In this document: piece after piece, positions 40,133 through 51,123 of the stretch
How positions within the stretch are numbered: position 1 is the stretch's first letter
How the letters are laid out: each line of letters begins with the position of its first letter
Assembly (NCBI RefSeq): GCF_002024165.1
Contig: NZ_MWQN01000001.1
Location: 2,108,001-2,172,000 of the forward strand
Source of the DNA: Embleya scabrispora
Lineage (GTDB): Bacteria; Actinomycetota; Actinomycetes; Streptomycetales; Streptomycetaceae
Length of the DNA stretch: 64,000 nt
Reading direction: 5' to 3'
Made by a program: the position numbers and the translations under genes
Notes under the pieces: generated by a model
Told to the model about the DNA's origin: nothing
Database searches by the model: none
What the model saw: only the letters and a program-made list of their open reading frames with translations

Positions 40133-42169
40133 TCAGGCCGACAGCCCGTTCGCCTCCCGAATCACCGAGACGATCCGCCCCATGATCTCCGTGATCCCGA
40201 AGTCCTTCGGCGTGAACACAGCCGCCACCCCCTGCGCCAACAACGACGCCGCATCCGCAGAAGGAATGATCCCGCCCACCACCACCGGCACATCACCGAT
40301 CCCCGCGCCGCGCATGCGCGAGAGCACGTCGGGGATCAGCTCCAAATGCGACCCAGACAGGATCGACAGCCCCACACAGTGCACGTCCTCCTCGACCGCG
40401 GCCGCGACAATCTGCGCCGGCGTCAACCGAATCCCCTGGTACACCACCTCGAACCCGACATCGCGCGCCCGAACCGCGATCTGCTCGGCCCCGTTCGAGT
40501 GCCCGTCCAGCCCCGGCTTCCCGACCAACAACCGCAGCCGCCCGCCCAGTTCCTCCCCGGTCCGGCGCACCGCCCCCCGCACCTCGCCGAGCCCGGCGCC
40601 GTCCTGCACCCCGACCACCCCGGACACCCCGGTCGGCGCGCGATACTCGCCGAACTCCTCGCGCAGCGCCTGCGACCACTCCCCCGTGGTCACCCCCGCC
40701 CGCACACACGCCAGCGTGGCCGGCATCAGGTTGACCGCGTCGGCCGCCTTCCACGCCCGGGCGTCCTCGCGCAGCCGCGTCATCGCCGCCTCCACCGCCT
40801 CCGGATCGCGCGCCGCCCGCCACGCCCGGACCTTCTCGATCGCCGAGCGCTCGGCGTCGGGGTCGGCGCTCATGATCGCCGCGTCCAGGTCCGCGGTGAG
40901 CGGGTTCTCCTCGGTGGTCTCGAACCGGTTCACCCCGACCACCACCTCCTCGCCCGCCTCGATCCGGGCCCGCCGGGCCGCATGCGAGCCGACCAACTGC
41001 GACTTCATGTAGCCCGATTCGATCGCCGCGACCGCGCCGCCCATCGCCTGCACCCGGTCGATCTCCTCGCGCGCGCCCGCCACCAGGTCCGCGACCTTGG
41101 CCTCGACCACATGCGAGCCGGTGAAGATGTCGCCGTACTCCAGCAGGTCCGACTCGTAGGCCAACACCTGCTGGATCCGCAACGACCACTGCTGGTCCCA
41201 CGGCCGGGGCAGGCCCAGCGCCTCGTTCCAGGCCGGCAGCTGTACCGCGCGGGCCCGGGCGTCCTTGGACAGCGTCACGGCCAACATCTCCAGCACGATG
41301 CGCTGGACGTTGTTCTCCGGCTGCGCCTCGGTCAACCCGAGCGAGTTGACCTGTACGCCGTAGCGGAACCGGCGCTGCCGGGCGTCGCGCACGCCGTAGC
41401 GCTCCAGCGTGAGTTCGTCCCACAGCTGCACGAACGCCCGCATCTTGCACATCTCCTCGACGAAGCGCACACCGGCGTTGACGAAGAAGGAGATGCGCTG
41501 GACCACGTCGCCCATGCGCTCCGGCGGCACCTGCCCGGAGTCGCGGACCGCGTCGAGCACGGCGATCGCGGTGCACATCGCGTAGGCGATCTCCTGCACC
41601 GGCGTCGCGCCCGCCTCCTGGAGGTGGTAGCTGCAGATGTTGGTGGGGTTCCACTTGGGCAGGTGCGAGACGGTGTAGGCGACCGTGTCGGTGATCAGCT
41701 TCAGCGAGGGGCCGGGCGGGAAGACATAGGTCCCGCGCGAGAGGTATTCCTTGATGATGTCGTTCTGCGTGGTGCCCGTCAGCTTGGCGACGTCGGCGCC
41801 CTGCTCCTCCGCGACCACCTGATACAGCGCGAGCAGCCACAGCGCGGTCGCGTTGATCGTCATCGAGGTGTTCATGCCCTCGACGGGGATGCCGTCCAGG
41901 AGTTCGCGCATGTCGCCGATGTGCGAGATCGGTACGCCGACCTTGCCCACCTCGCCGCGGGAGAGTTCGTGGTCGGGGTCGTAGCCGGTCTGGGTGGGCA
42001 GGTCGAAGGCCACGGACAGACCGGTCTGGCCCTTGGCCAGGTTGCGGCGGTACAGCGCGTTGGACGCGGCGGCCGAGGAGTGACCGGCGTAGGTGCGCAT
42101 GACCCAGGGGCGGTCGCGCTCGACCGGGGTCGGCTGCGAGGGCTGAGCTGAGGGCGTCTGGCTCGCCAC
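40133..42169 (-). CDS. meaA: MeaA-type (ethylmalonyl-CoA) mutase
   Basis: 678-residue coenzyme-B12 mutase with both substrate and cobalamin domains in one chain. The N-terminal TIM barrel has GLSVAFDLPTQTGYD, GVPISHIGDMRELLDGIP and NICSYHLQEAGATPVQE. The C-terminal B12 domain has KPGLDGHSNGAEQIA (the DxHxxG histidine), SILSGSHLELIP and VVVGGIIPSAD. MeaA converts (2R)-ethylmalonyl-CoA to methylsuccinyl-CoA, and Ccr upstream supports this over isobutyryl- or methylmalonyl-CoA. GTG 42169 has GGAGG six or seven bases upstream. Two overlapping acyl-CoA-type palindromic sites lie at 42267-42292, at the promoter. Confidence 0.93.
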   Translation of the reverse strand: MASQTPSAQPSQPTPVERDRPWVMRTYAGHSSAAASNALYRRNLAKGQTGLSVAFDLPTQTGYDPDHELSRGEVGKVGVPISHIGDMRELLDGIPVEGMNTSMTINATALWLLALYQVVAEEQGADVAKLTGTTQNDIIKEYLSRGTYVFPPGPSLKLITDTVAYTVSHLPKWNPTNICSYHLQEAGATPVQEIAYAMCTAIAVLDAVRDSGQVPPERMGDVVQRISFFVNAGVRFVEEMCKMRAFVQLWDELTLERYGVRDARQRRFRYGVQVNSLGLTEAQPENNVQRIVLEMLAVTLSKDARARAVQLPAWNEALGLPRPWDQQWSLRIQQVLAYESDLLEYGDIFTGSHVVEAKVADLVAGAREEIDRVQAMGGAVAAIESGYMKSQLVGSHAARRARIEAGEEVVVGVNRFETTEENPLTADLDAAIMSADPDAERSAIEKVRAWRAARDPEAVEAAMTRLREDARAWKAADAVNLMPATLACVRAGVTTGEWSQALREEFGEYRAPTGVSGVVGVQDGAGLGEVRGAVRRTGEELGGRLRLLVGKPGLDGHSNGAEQIAVRARDVGFEVVYQGIRLTPAQIVAAAVEEDVHCVGLSILSGSHLELIPDVLSRMRGAGIGDVPVVVGGIIPSADAASLLAQGVAAVFTPKDFGITEIMGRIVSVIREANGLSA

Positions 42170-42266
42170 GGAATACCTCCGGAGGTTCCGGGCCGACCGG
42201 ACCTCGGCGACTACCGGCCTGGGCAACCCCGCTGGTCCGCTGTCACCGCGCCTGGTTCGGCCCTGC

Positions 42267-42298
42267 TTACCACGGAGTGTACTGACGGGTAACCGCTC
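42267..42298 (-). promoter_or_regulatory. meaA promoter with operator palindromes
   Basis: On the minus strand TACACT (42281-42276) is a likely -10 box. GTACTGACGGGTAA (42279-42292, top strand) overlaps it and matches the ccr-type operator apart from its first base. A second half-like site TTACCACGGAGTGT (42267-42280) abuts it, giving outer arms TTACC...GGTAA over 26 bases. Confidence 0.55.
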
Positions 42299-42383
42299 GG
42301 GACAGGTGTGATCGGCCACAGCCCGCCAGTCGTTTCCCGGCCTGCCTGACAGTGTGTCGGCACCGGTCGACGCATGGTCCCGA

Positions 42384-42689
42384 TCAGGCGGCGGTGGGTT
42401 GGCGCAGGGTGAGGATGCGGTGCAACCGAGTCAGCACCAAAATCCGGCGCACGTCGGGATTGACCCCGATCAGCACGAGTCGGCGCTCGCGTCGGCCCGC
42501 GCGTCGATGCGCGCCGACGATCAGTCCCAGGCCGGTGGTGTCCAGCGCGGGCACGTGGGTGAGGTTGAGAATCAGGTCGCCGTCGCCGTGGTCCAGCGCG
42601 TCGTGCAGCGCCAACCGGACGTCGGCGGTGGACCGCACGTCGAGCACGCCTTCCAAGTGCAGCTCACGCGGGTCGCCCCAAACGCGCAT
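42384..42689 (-). CDS. STAS-domain anti-anti-sigma factor-like protein
   Basis: 101-residue single STAS domain: RELHLEGVLDVRSTADVRLA, DLILNLTHVPALDTTGLGLI and an LVLIGVNPDVRRILVLT ending. The usual phosphorylated Ser of the DSSG loop is Thr51 or Thr52 here (LDTTGLG), so control by a serine kinase would need Thr phosphorylation. AGGAGG precedes ATG 42689. It may bind an anti-sigma factor; no kinase or sigma gene is adjacent. A similar gene sits near hbd in S. coelicolor. Confidence 0.85.
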   Translation of the reverse strand: MRVWGDPRELHLEGVLDVRSTADVRLALHDALDHGDGDLILNLTHVPALDTTGLGLIVGAHRRAGRRERRLVLIGVNPDVRRILVLTRLHRILTLRQPTAA

Positions 42690-42848
42690 CGTCTCCTCCT
42701 GGGGAGTCCGTCCGTTCGATGACGGTTCGACTCCCCAGCAGAACACCCAAAACCCGATAATCCTCACTCATCACAGTGGACTTCACTCGTACCGGTGACG
42801 ATTGATCGGATGATGCGCCGATTGCGCACCGCCCGACGAACCGCCCGC

Positions 42849-43697
42849 TCAGTAGGCGTAGAAGCCCTTGCCGGACTTCCGGCCCAGGTCGCCCGCGGCC
42901 ACCATGCGGTTCAGCAACTCCGGCGGCGCGAACTTCTCGTCCTTGGTCTCGGTGTAGATGTTGCTCGTCGCGTTGCGCATGATGTCCACGCCGGTGAGGT
43001 CCGCGGTGGCCAGCGGGCCCATCGCGTGTCCGAACCCCAGCCGGCAGGCGATGTCGATGTCCTCGGCGGTGGCCACACCCGCCTCGTACAGCTTGACCGC
43101 CTCGACGGTCAGCGCGGTGATCAGCCGGGTGGTCACGAAGCCGGCCACGTCCCGGTTGACCACGATGCAGGTCTTGCCCATCTCCTCGGCCAACTCCCGC
43201 GCGGCGGCCAGCGTCTCGTCCGAGGTCTTGAACCCGCGGACCAGTTCGCACAGCTTCATCAGCGGCACCGGGGAGAAGAAGTGCATGCCGACCACCGCCT
43301 CCGGGCGGCCGGTGACCGCGGCGATCTCGGTGATCGGGATCGCCGAGGTGTTGGTCGCGAGCACCGCGTCGGCCTTGCAGATGCGGTCCAGTTCGCGGAA
43401 GACGCCCTGCTTGATCTCGACCTTCTCGAACACCGCCTCGACCACGACGTCCGCGTCCGCCACCGCGTCCAGGTCGATGGTGGTGGTGATCCGGGCGAGC
43501 GCCGCCGAGGCGTCCTCGGCGGTCAGCGTGCCCTTGGCCGTGAACTTCTCGAACGAGGCCTCGATCCCGCTCAGGCCCCGGGCCAACGCGGCGTCGGTGA
43601 CATCGCGCAGCACCACGGTGTGGCCCGCCCGGGCGGCGACCTGGGCGATGCCCGATCCCATCAACCCGGCCCCGACGACGGCGATCTTCTTGGTCAC
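42849..43697 (-). CDS. hbd: 3-hydroxybutyryl-CoA dehydrogenase
   Basis: 282 residues, single unit. NAD motif GAGLMGSGIA (residues 9-18), MHFFSPVPLMKLCELV with catalytic His, a NRDVAGFVTTRLI segment, and GDLGRKSGKGFYAY at the C-terminus. It interconverts acetoacetyl-CoA and 3-hydroxybutyryl-CoA, feeding crotonyl-CoA to Ccr. GTG 43697 has GAGG upstream; the open frame extends to 43787 without similarity. It follows murA on the same strand, with a perfect 6-base-arm palindrome between at the murA stop. Confidence 0.94.
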   Translation of the reverse strand: MTKKIAVVGAGLMGSGIAQVAARAGHTVVLRDVTDAALARGLSGIEASFEKFTAKGTLTAEDASAALARITTTIDLDAVADADVVVEAVFEKVEIKQGVFRELDRICKADAVLATNTSAIPITEIAAVTGRPEAVVGMHFFSPVPLMKLCELVRGFKTSDETLAAARELAEEMGKTCIVVNRDVAGFVTTRLITALTVEAVKLYEAGVATAEDIDIACRLGFGHAMGPLATADLTGVDIMRNATSNIYTETKDEKFAPPELLNRMVAAGDLGRKSGKGFYAY

Positions 43698-43797
43698 TGC
43701 GCAACCTCTCCAGTACACGAACCGAGCCGACGCCCGCGCACGAACGCCCTTCGCCCGGAGCGTAGCCGCAGCTGCCGCGGGATCCACGCACCCCCAC

Positions 43798-43812
43798 CTG
43801 ACGGGTCGTCAG
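43798..43812. repeat. Palindrome CTGACG-GGT-CGTCAG at the murA stop codon
   Basis: Perfect 6-base arms, 3-base spacer, overlapping the murA TGA and 100 bases upstream of hbd. It could be an operator for hbd or chance. Confidence 0.35.
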
Positions 43813-45089
43813 AAACGCGAGGTACTCTCCGGCTCCGGCTCCCGGACGATCTTGGCGCCGAGCGACTGGAGCTGTATCTCCAGACCCGTGTAGCCGCGGT
43901 CGATGTGGTGCACCCCGCTCACCGTGGTGTCCCCGTCGGCGACCAGACCGGCCAGCACCAGGCCCGCGCCCGCGCGGATGTCGGCGGTCAACACCGGGGC
44001 GCCGGACAGCTGTTCCACCCCGCGCACGATCGCGTGGTGCCCGTCGGTGCGGATCGACGCGCCGAGTCGCAGCAGTTCCTGAAGGAATACGAACCGCGCC
44101 TCGAAGAGGTTCTCGGTGATCATCGCCGAGCCCTCGGCGATCGAGTTCATCGCCGCGAAGAACGGCTGCATGTCGGTCGCGAACCCCGGGTACGGCAGCG
44201 TCACCACGTCCACCGCCTTCGGCCGCCGATCCATCACCACCCGGAAGCCGTCCCGCACGGGCGAGACCTCGGCGCCGGCGAGGGTCAGCTTGTCGAGCGC
44301 GATCTCCAGGTGTTCCGGATGCGCGTTGCGCACCGTCACATCGCCCAGGGTCATCGCCGCCGCGACCGCGAAGGTGCAGGCCACGATCCGGTCCGGGACG
44401 GTGCGGTGGCGCACCGGCTTGAGCCCGTCGACACCCTCGATCTCCAGCGTGGACGAGCCCGCGCCCTCGATCCGCGCGCCCATCTCGGTGAGCATCGCGC
44501 AGATGTCCACGATCTCCGGCTCGCGGGCCGCGTTGTCGATCACCGTGCGCCCGTCGGCCAGGACCGCGGCCATCAGGATGTTCTCGGTCGCGCCGACGCT
44601 GGGGAAGTCCAGCCAGACGGTGGTGCCCTTCAATCCCTTCGGCGCCTTGGCGATCAGCACACCGTGCGAGTTCTCCACGGTCGCGCCGAGCTTGACCAGG
44701 CCCTCGATGTGCATGTCCAGACCGCGCGAGCCGATCGCGTCCCCTCCCGGATAGGCGACGTGCACCTCGCCGCAGCGCGCGAGCAGCGGCCCGAGTACGC
44801 AGATCGACGCCCGCATGCTGCGCACCAGGTCGTAGTCCGCCTCGAAGCGCGGCGCGGCCGGCACGTCGATCCGCACCGTCCCGGTGGTCTCGCCCTCGAC
44901 CTCACAGCCGAGGCGCCGCAGCAACTCGCTCATGATCTCGACGTCGAGGATCCGGGGAGCCTCCTCGAGCACCGTGGTGCCCTCCGCGAGCAACGCGGCC
45001 GCCATCAATTTCAGCGCGCTGTTCTTCGCGCCCGTGATCCGCACCTCGCCGGCGAGCCGCTGACCACCTGTCACCCGGAACCTGTCCAT
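43809..45089 (-). CDS. murA: UDP-GlcNAc 1-carboxyvinyltransferase, Asp-type (MurA)
   Basis: 426 residues. It adds enolpyruvate from PEP to UDP-GlcNAc, the first step of peptidoglycan synthesis. [20 protein letters not shown], the repeated inside-out barrel units, and [16 protein letters not shown] are typical. The active-site loop reads [16 protein letters not shown]: residue 117 is Asp where E. coli has Cys115. Mycobacterial MurA has the same Asp117 and is intrinsically fosfomycin resistant, so resistance is predicted. ATG 45089 has no ribosome-binding site; TACGAT lies six bases upstream, suggesting a leaderless mRNA. It is divergent from the adenosyltransferase across 88 bases. Confidence 0.95.
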   Translation of the reverse strand: MDRFRVTGGQRLAGEVRITGAKNSALKLMAAALLAEGTTVLEEAPRILDVEIMSELLRRLGCEVEGETTGTVRIDVPAAPRFEADYDLVRSMRASICVLGPLLARCGEVHVAYPGGDAIGSRGLDMHIEGLVKLGATVENSHGVLIAKAPKGLKGTTVWLDFPSVGATENILMAAVLADGRTVIDNAAREPEIVDICAMLTEMGARIEGAGSSTLEIEGVDGLKPVRHRTVPDRIVACTFAVAAAMTLGDVTVRNAHPEHLEIALDKLTLAGAEVSPVRDGFRVVMDRRPKAVDVVTLPYPGFATDMQPFFAAMNSIAEGSAMITENLFEARFVFLQELLRLGASIRTDGHHAIVRGVEQLSGAPVLTADIRAGAGLVLAGLVADGDTTVSGVHHIDRGYTGLEIQLQSLGAKIVREPEPESTSRF

Positions 45090-45095
45090 CGGAGA

Positions 45096-45101
45096 ATCGT
45101 A
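45096..45101 (-). promoter_or_regulatory. Leaderless -10 box of murA
   Basis: TACGAT on the minus strand, six bases before ATG 45089. No -35 box is clear. Confidence 0.5.
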
Positions 45102-45165
45102 CTGATTCCGGGAGCCACCCACGGACGGCACCAAGCCGGGACAAAGCCCGACGCGGGCGCGCCAC

Positions 45166-45171
45166 TAGGGT
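45166..45171 (+). promoter_or_regulatory. Leaderless -10 box of the adenosyltransferase gene
   Basis: TAGGGT, six bases (GCGTAC) before ATG 45178; no ribosome-binding site is present. Confidence 0.6.
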
Positions 45172-45177
45172 GCGTAC

Positions 45178-45750
45178 ATGGTCAACCTCACCCGGATCTA
45201 CACCCGCACCGGCGACGACGGCACCACCGCCCTCGGCGACATGTCGCGCACGGCCAAGACCGACCCGCGGCTCGCGGCCTACGCCGACGTGGACGAGACG
45301 AACGCGGTGATCGGCGTCGCGCTCTCGCTGGGCAACCTCGACGAGGACGTCGTCACGCTGCTCACCCGCGTCCAGAACGACCTGTTCGACCTGGGCGCCG
45401 ACCTGTCCACCCCGGTGGTCGAGGACCCGAAGTACCCGCCGCTGCGGGTCGAGCAGAGCTACATCGACGCCCTGGAGGCGGCCTGCGACGCGTACAACGA
45501 GAACCTGGAGAAGCTGCGCAGCTTCATCCTCAACGGCGGCACCCCGGGCGCGGCCCTGCTGCACCAGGCCCGCACCGTCGCACGCCGCGCCGAGCGCACC
45601 ACGTGGGCGGCCCTGGAGGTGCACGGCGACTCGATGAACCCGCTGACGGTGAAATACCTCAACCGCCTGTCCGACCTGCTGTTCATCCTGGCCAGGCACG
45701 CCAATCGCGAGGTCGGCGACGTGCTGTGGGTGCCGGGCGCCAACCGCTGA
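45178..45750 (+). CDS. pduO: Cob(I)alamin adenosyltransferase, PduO type
   Basis: 190 residues. It transfers adenosyl from ATP to cob(I)alamin, giving the coenzyme used by MeaA and methylmalonyl-CoA mutase. The ATP-binding N-terminus IYTRTGDDGTTALGDMSR, the DETNAVIGVA helix, FILNGGTPGAALLHQARTVA with the RRAER motif, and LNRLSDLLFILAR are diagnostic. Start is fixed by the -10 box six bases upstream. It ends 15 bases from the convergent DUF2550 gene. Function fits the mutase genes nearby. Confidence 0.95.
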   Translation: MVNLTRIYTRTGDDGTTALGDMSRTAKTDPRLAAYADVDETNAVIGVALSLGNLDEDVVTLLTRVQNDLFDLGADLSTPVVEDPKYPPLRVEQSYIDALEAACDAYNENLEKLRSFILNGGTPGAALLHQARTVARRAERTTWAALEVHGDSMNPLTVKYLNRLSDLLFILARHANREVGDVLWVPGANR

Positions 45751-45765
45751 ACCGGCCGGTGGTCG

Positions 45766-46341
45766 CTAGGCGACGTTGACCCTTTGGCCCGGCGGGGCCG
45801 CTTCGAGCCAGGCCAGGAAACCGGTCAACGCGTCGTCGCTCAGGGCCAGTTCGATCCGATCGCCGGCGTGTTCGCAGACCAGGATCACCGCGCCGGCGAG
45901 CAGCGCCAACTCCTCCTGGCCGGCCGGCTCACGCCGACCGATCACATGGATGCCGGCGCGCTGCAACACCCGACGCGGGCGCGGCGCATAACTGAACACC
46001 CGGAACCACTCGATCCGGTCGCCGCTGTAGCGCGCGATCCCGAAGACCCAGCCCTTGCCGTGGTCCGGATCGGCCGACGGCGCGGCCGGATCGCCGTCCG
46101 CCGGCGCCTTCCCGGCACCCTCCGGGGACGACGACGCGGCGCCTCCCGGAGTCTGTCCGGGGGACGCCGCGGCGGTGGATCCGGCTGCGCCGGCCGGGGA
46201 TACCGGTGGGCGCGTGCGCAACGAACAGTCGAAGGTGCCGCCCGGTCGCTGGATGAGGCGACGGCGCAACGCGAACGCCGCGACACCGACGACCAACACC
46301 ACGACGACGGCCGACACCACGCTCAGCACGACGAGGACCAT
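45766..46341 (-). CDS. DUF2550 membrane protein downstream of atpC
   Basis: 191 residues. One N-terminal membrane helix (VLSVVSAVVVVLVVGVAAFA) precedes RRRLIQRPGGTFDCSLR, the DUF2550 signature. A PH-like fold follows: GWVFGIARYSGDRIEWFRVF, then GIHVIGRREP and a C-terminal LALSDDALTGFLAWLEAAPP. A Pro/Ala/Ser/Gly-rich insertion of about 45 residues splits the domain. AGGAGG precedes ATG 46341. In actinobacteria this gene commonly follows atpC, and it is probably the last gene of the ATP synthase operon. Its function is unknown. Confidence 0.85.
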   Translation of the reverse strand: MVLVVLSVVSAVVVVLVVGVAAFALRRRLIQRPGGTFDCSLRTRPPVSPAGAAGSTAAASPGQTPGGAASSSPEGAGKAPADGDPAAPSADPDHGKGWVFGIARYSGDRIEWFRVFSYAPRPRRVLQRAGIHVIGRREPAGQEELALLAGAVILVCEHAGDRIELALSDDALTGFLAWLEAAPPGQRVNVA

Positions 46342-46420
46342 CCCGATCGACCTCCTCGTTCGCGCGTTGAGCAGTGGTCCCGGCCGTGTGTCGGTCCGGG
46401 CTCGGGTGCCGCTACCGGAT

Positions 46421-46792
46421 CTAGCGCCGCTGGGCGGCGAGCAGACGCGTTTCCGCGCGCCGTTCGGCGCCCGCGTCCTTCGCCGCGCCGGCGCGCTCGA
46501 GCGCCCGCTCCGCGCGGGCGACATCGATCTCGTCGGCCAGCTCGGTGATCTCGGCGAGCAGCGAGAGGTTGTTGTCCGCGAACGAGATGAACCCGCCGTG
46601 GACCGCCGCGATGACGACCGAACCGTCGGCCTGACGGATCGTCACCGGGCCGGATTCGAGCACTCCGAGGACCGGCTGGTGACCGGCCTGGATGCCGATG
46701 TCACCGTCCGCGGTGCGTGCGATGACGATGGTGGCCTCGCCGGACCACACCTTGCGGTCGGCCGCGACCAGCTCGACGTGCAGCTCAGCCAA
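46421..46792 (-). CDS. atpC: ATP synthase F1 subunit epsilon
   Basis: 123 residues, part of the central stalk and a regulator of ATP hydrolysis. The beta-sandwich (LHVELVAADRKVWSGEATIV, GDIGIQAGHQPVLGVLESGP) is followed by two short helices. TTG start at 46792 has GAGGAG upstream. It lies 207 bases after atpD, the longest gap in the operon, with a strong hairpin between. Confidence 0.96.
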   Translation of the reverse strand: MAELHVELVAADRKVWSGEATIVIARTADGDIGIQAGHQPVLGVLESGPVTIRQADGSVVIAAVHGGFISFADNNLSLLAEITELADEIDVARAERALERAGAAKDAGAERRAETRLLAAQRR

Positions 46793-46952
46793 CGTGGCTC
46801 CTCATGTCGGGTCGAAGACACGCGGGTCTTCGCCTCCGCCCTCGAGGGGCGGGTGGTGTCCAAGGATAGTGGCCCGGACGGGCCTGGCTCCAACCGGCTC
46901 GAACGCCGGCGGGTTTCCGGCACCCGCGCGCGGCGGGCACCGGGAACCGACA

Positions 46953-46984
46953 CGAGGGGCGGACCCGTGCGGGACCGCCCCTCG
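46953..46984 (-). terminator. Intercistronic hairpin between atpD and atpC
   Basis: CGAGGGGCGG (46953-46962) pairs perfectly with CCGCCCCTCG (46975-46984), a 10-base stem with a 12-base loop and no T-run. It begins 15 bases after the atpD stop codon and may attenuate or stabilise the message. Confidence 0.6.
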
Positions 46985-46999
46985 TCGATCAGGCGATCG

Positions 47000-49362
<2,363 letters not shown>

Positions 49363-49382
49363 TGGTCAGGGTTCTCCGTTCT

Positions 49383-51026
49383 TTACTCGGACTTGGCCAC
49401 GTGACGGGTGATCTTCTCCTGGCCGACGTCTTCCTTCGTCAGACCGGCAGGCGCCACGTCCTGGATCAACGGCTCGCCGTCGAACTTGGTGAACGTCTGC
49501 TTGAAGGAGTCCACCGCGTCGGTGAGCGCCATCACGGTGTCGTCTTCCAGCTTGCCGGTCTCGACGATCCCGGTGAGCAGGCCCGCGTGCTTGTGCTGCA
49601 GGTACTCGTGCAGCTCCTTCTCGAAGCGGCGGATGTCCTGCACCGGCACCTCGTCCAGCTTGCCGGTGGTGCCGGCCCAGATCGAGACGACCTGGAGCTC
49701 GATCGCGAACGGCTCGAACTGGCCCTGCTTGAGCAGTTCGACCATGCGCGCACCACGCTGGAGCGACGCCTTGGAGGTGGCGTCCAGGTCGGAGCCGAAG
49801 GACGCGAACGCCTCCAGCTCGCGGTACTGGGCCAGGTCGACGCGGAGTCGACCCGCGACGCTCTTCATCGCCTTGATCTGCGCCGAACCACCGACGCGCG
49901 AGACCGAGATACCGACGTTGACCGCGGGGCGCACGCCCTGCAGGAACAGGTCGGACTCCAGGAAGCACTGGCCGTCGGTGATCGAGATGACGTTGGTCGG
50001 GATGTACGCCGACACGTCGTTCGCCTTGGTCTCGATGATCGGCAGACCGGTCATCGAGCCGCCGCCGAGGTCGTCCGAGAGCTTCGCGCAACGCTCGAGC
50101 AGACGCGAGTGCAGGTAGAAGACGTCACCGGGGTAGGCCTCGCGCCCCGGCGGACGACGAAGCAGCAGGGACACGGCGCGGTACGCCTCGGCCTGCTTCG
50201 ACAGGTCGTCGAACACGATGAGCACGTGCTTGCCCTGGTACATCCAGTGCTGGCCGATGGCCGAACCGGTGTACGGGGCGAGGTACTTGAAGCCGGCCGG
50301 GTCGGAAGCCGGGGCGGCGACGATCGTGGTGTACTCCAGCGCGCCGGCCTCTTCGAGCGAGCGGCGCACGGACGCGATGGTCGTGCCCTTCTGGCCGATC
50401 GCGACGTAGATGCAGCGAACCTGCTTCTTCGGGTCGCCCGAGCGCCAGTTGTCGCGCTGGTTGATGATCGTGTCCAGGCACACCGCGGTCTTGCCGGTCT
50501 GCCGGTCGCCGATGATCAGCTGACGCTGGCCGCGGCCGATCGGGGTCATCGCGTCGATCGCCTTGATGCCGGTCTGCATCGGCTCGTGGACCGACTTGCG
50601 CATCATGACGCCGGGGGCCTGCAGTTCCAGGGCACGACGGCCCTCGGACTCGATCTCGCCCTGGCCGTCGATCGGCTGGCCCAGCGGGTCGACGACGCGA
50701 CCCAGGTAGCCGTCACCGATCGGAACCGACAAAACCTCGCCCGTACGACGGACCTTCTGGCCCTCTTCGATACCGCTGAAGTCACCGAGGATGACGACAC
50801 CGATCTCGCGGACGTCGAGGTTCTGCGCCAGACCGAGGGTGCCGTCCTCGAACTTGAGCAGCTCGTTCGTCATGACCGAGGGCAGGCCCTCGACCTTGGC
50901 GATGCCGTCGTACGCCTCGGTGACGGTACCGACCTCTTCGCGCGCGGCAGTCTCCGGCTCGTACGAGGCGACGAAGCGCTCCAGCGCGTCCCGGATCTCC
51001 TCCGGCCGGATCGTGAGCTCCGCCAT
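49383..51026 (-). CDS. atpA: ATP synthase F1 subunit alpha
   Basis: 547-residue non-catalytic hexamer subunit. P-loop [13 protein letters not shown], the [20 protein letters not shown] barrel, [16 protein letters not shown] and the [15 protein letters not shown] signature are present. The N-terminus binds delta. It follows atpH after 144 bases containing two hairpins. Confidence 0.98.
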   Translation of the reverse strand: MAELTIRPEEIRDALERFVASYEPETAAREEVGTVTEAYDGIAKVEGLPSVMTNELLKFEDGTLGLAQNLDVREIGVVILGDFSGIEEGQKVRRTGEVLSVPIGDGYLGRVVDPLGQPIDGQGEIESEGRRALELQAPGVMMRKSVHEPMQTGIKAIDAMTPIGRGQRQLIIGDRQTGKTAVCLDTIINQRDNWRSGDPKKQVRCIYVAIGQKGTTIASVRRSLEEAGALEYTTIVAAPASDPAGFKYLAPYTGSAIGQHWMYQGKHVLIVFDDLSKQAEAYRAVSLLLRRPPGREAYPGDVFYLHSRLLERCAKLSDDLGGGSMTGLPIIETKANDVSAYIPTNVISITDGQCFLESDLFLQGVRPAVNVGISVSRVGGSAQIKAMKSVAGRLRVDLAQYRELEAFASFGSDLDATSKASLQRGARMVELLKQGQFEPFAIELQVVSIWAGTTGKLDEVPVQDIRRFEKELHEYLQHKHAGLLTGIVETGKLEDDTVMALTDAVDSFKQTFTKFDGEPLIQDVAPAGLTKEDVGQEKITRHVAKSE

Positions 51027-51123
51027 CTGGTGTCCCTGCTCTCCTAGGTGGTGGGGTTAACGGTCCGCTGTCCGTCGCTTGTCGTACGGAACCGCGGTGC
51101 TGCTGTGGGGGTCGCCGGTCCGG

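Noticed and set aside
39593-40185. Open frames with repeated SSAGRAGLGPDGLG or PAHPAPIQPVRRL peptides
   Set aside because: Translations of the 41- and 99-base repeat units; no start signals and no conserved domain.
35712-41012. A 1766-codon open frame spanning the ATPase gene, the sugar dehydrogenase, the repeats and part of meaA
   Set aside because: It crosses four unrelated features in antisense or shifted frame and is Arg/Pro-rich; chance in very high GC DNA.
42795-45779. A 994-codon open frame antisense to hbd and murA and through the adenosyltransferase
   Set aside because: Shadow frame; the three genes in the other frames have complete family motifs.
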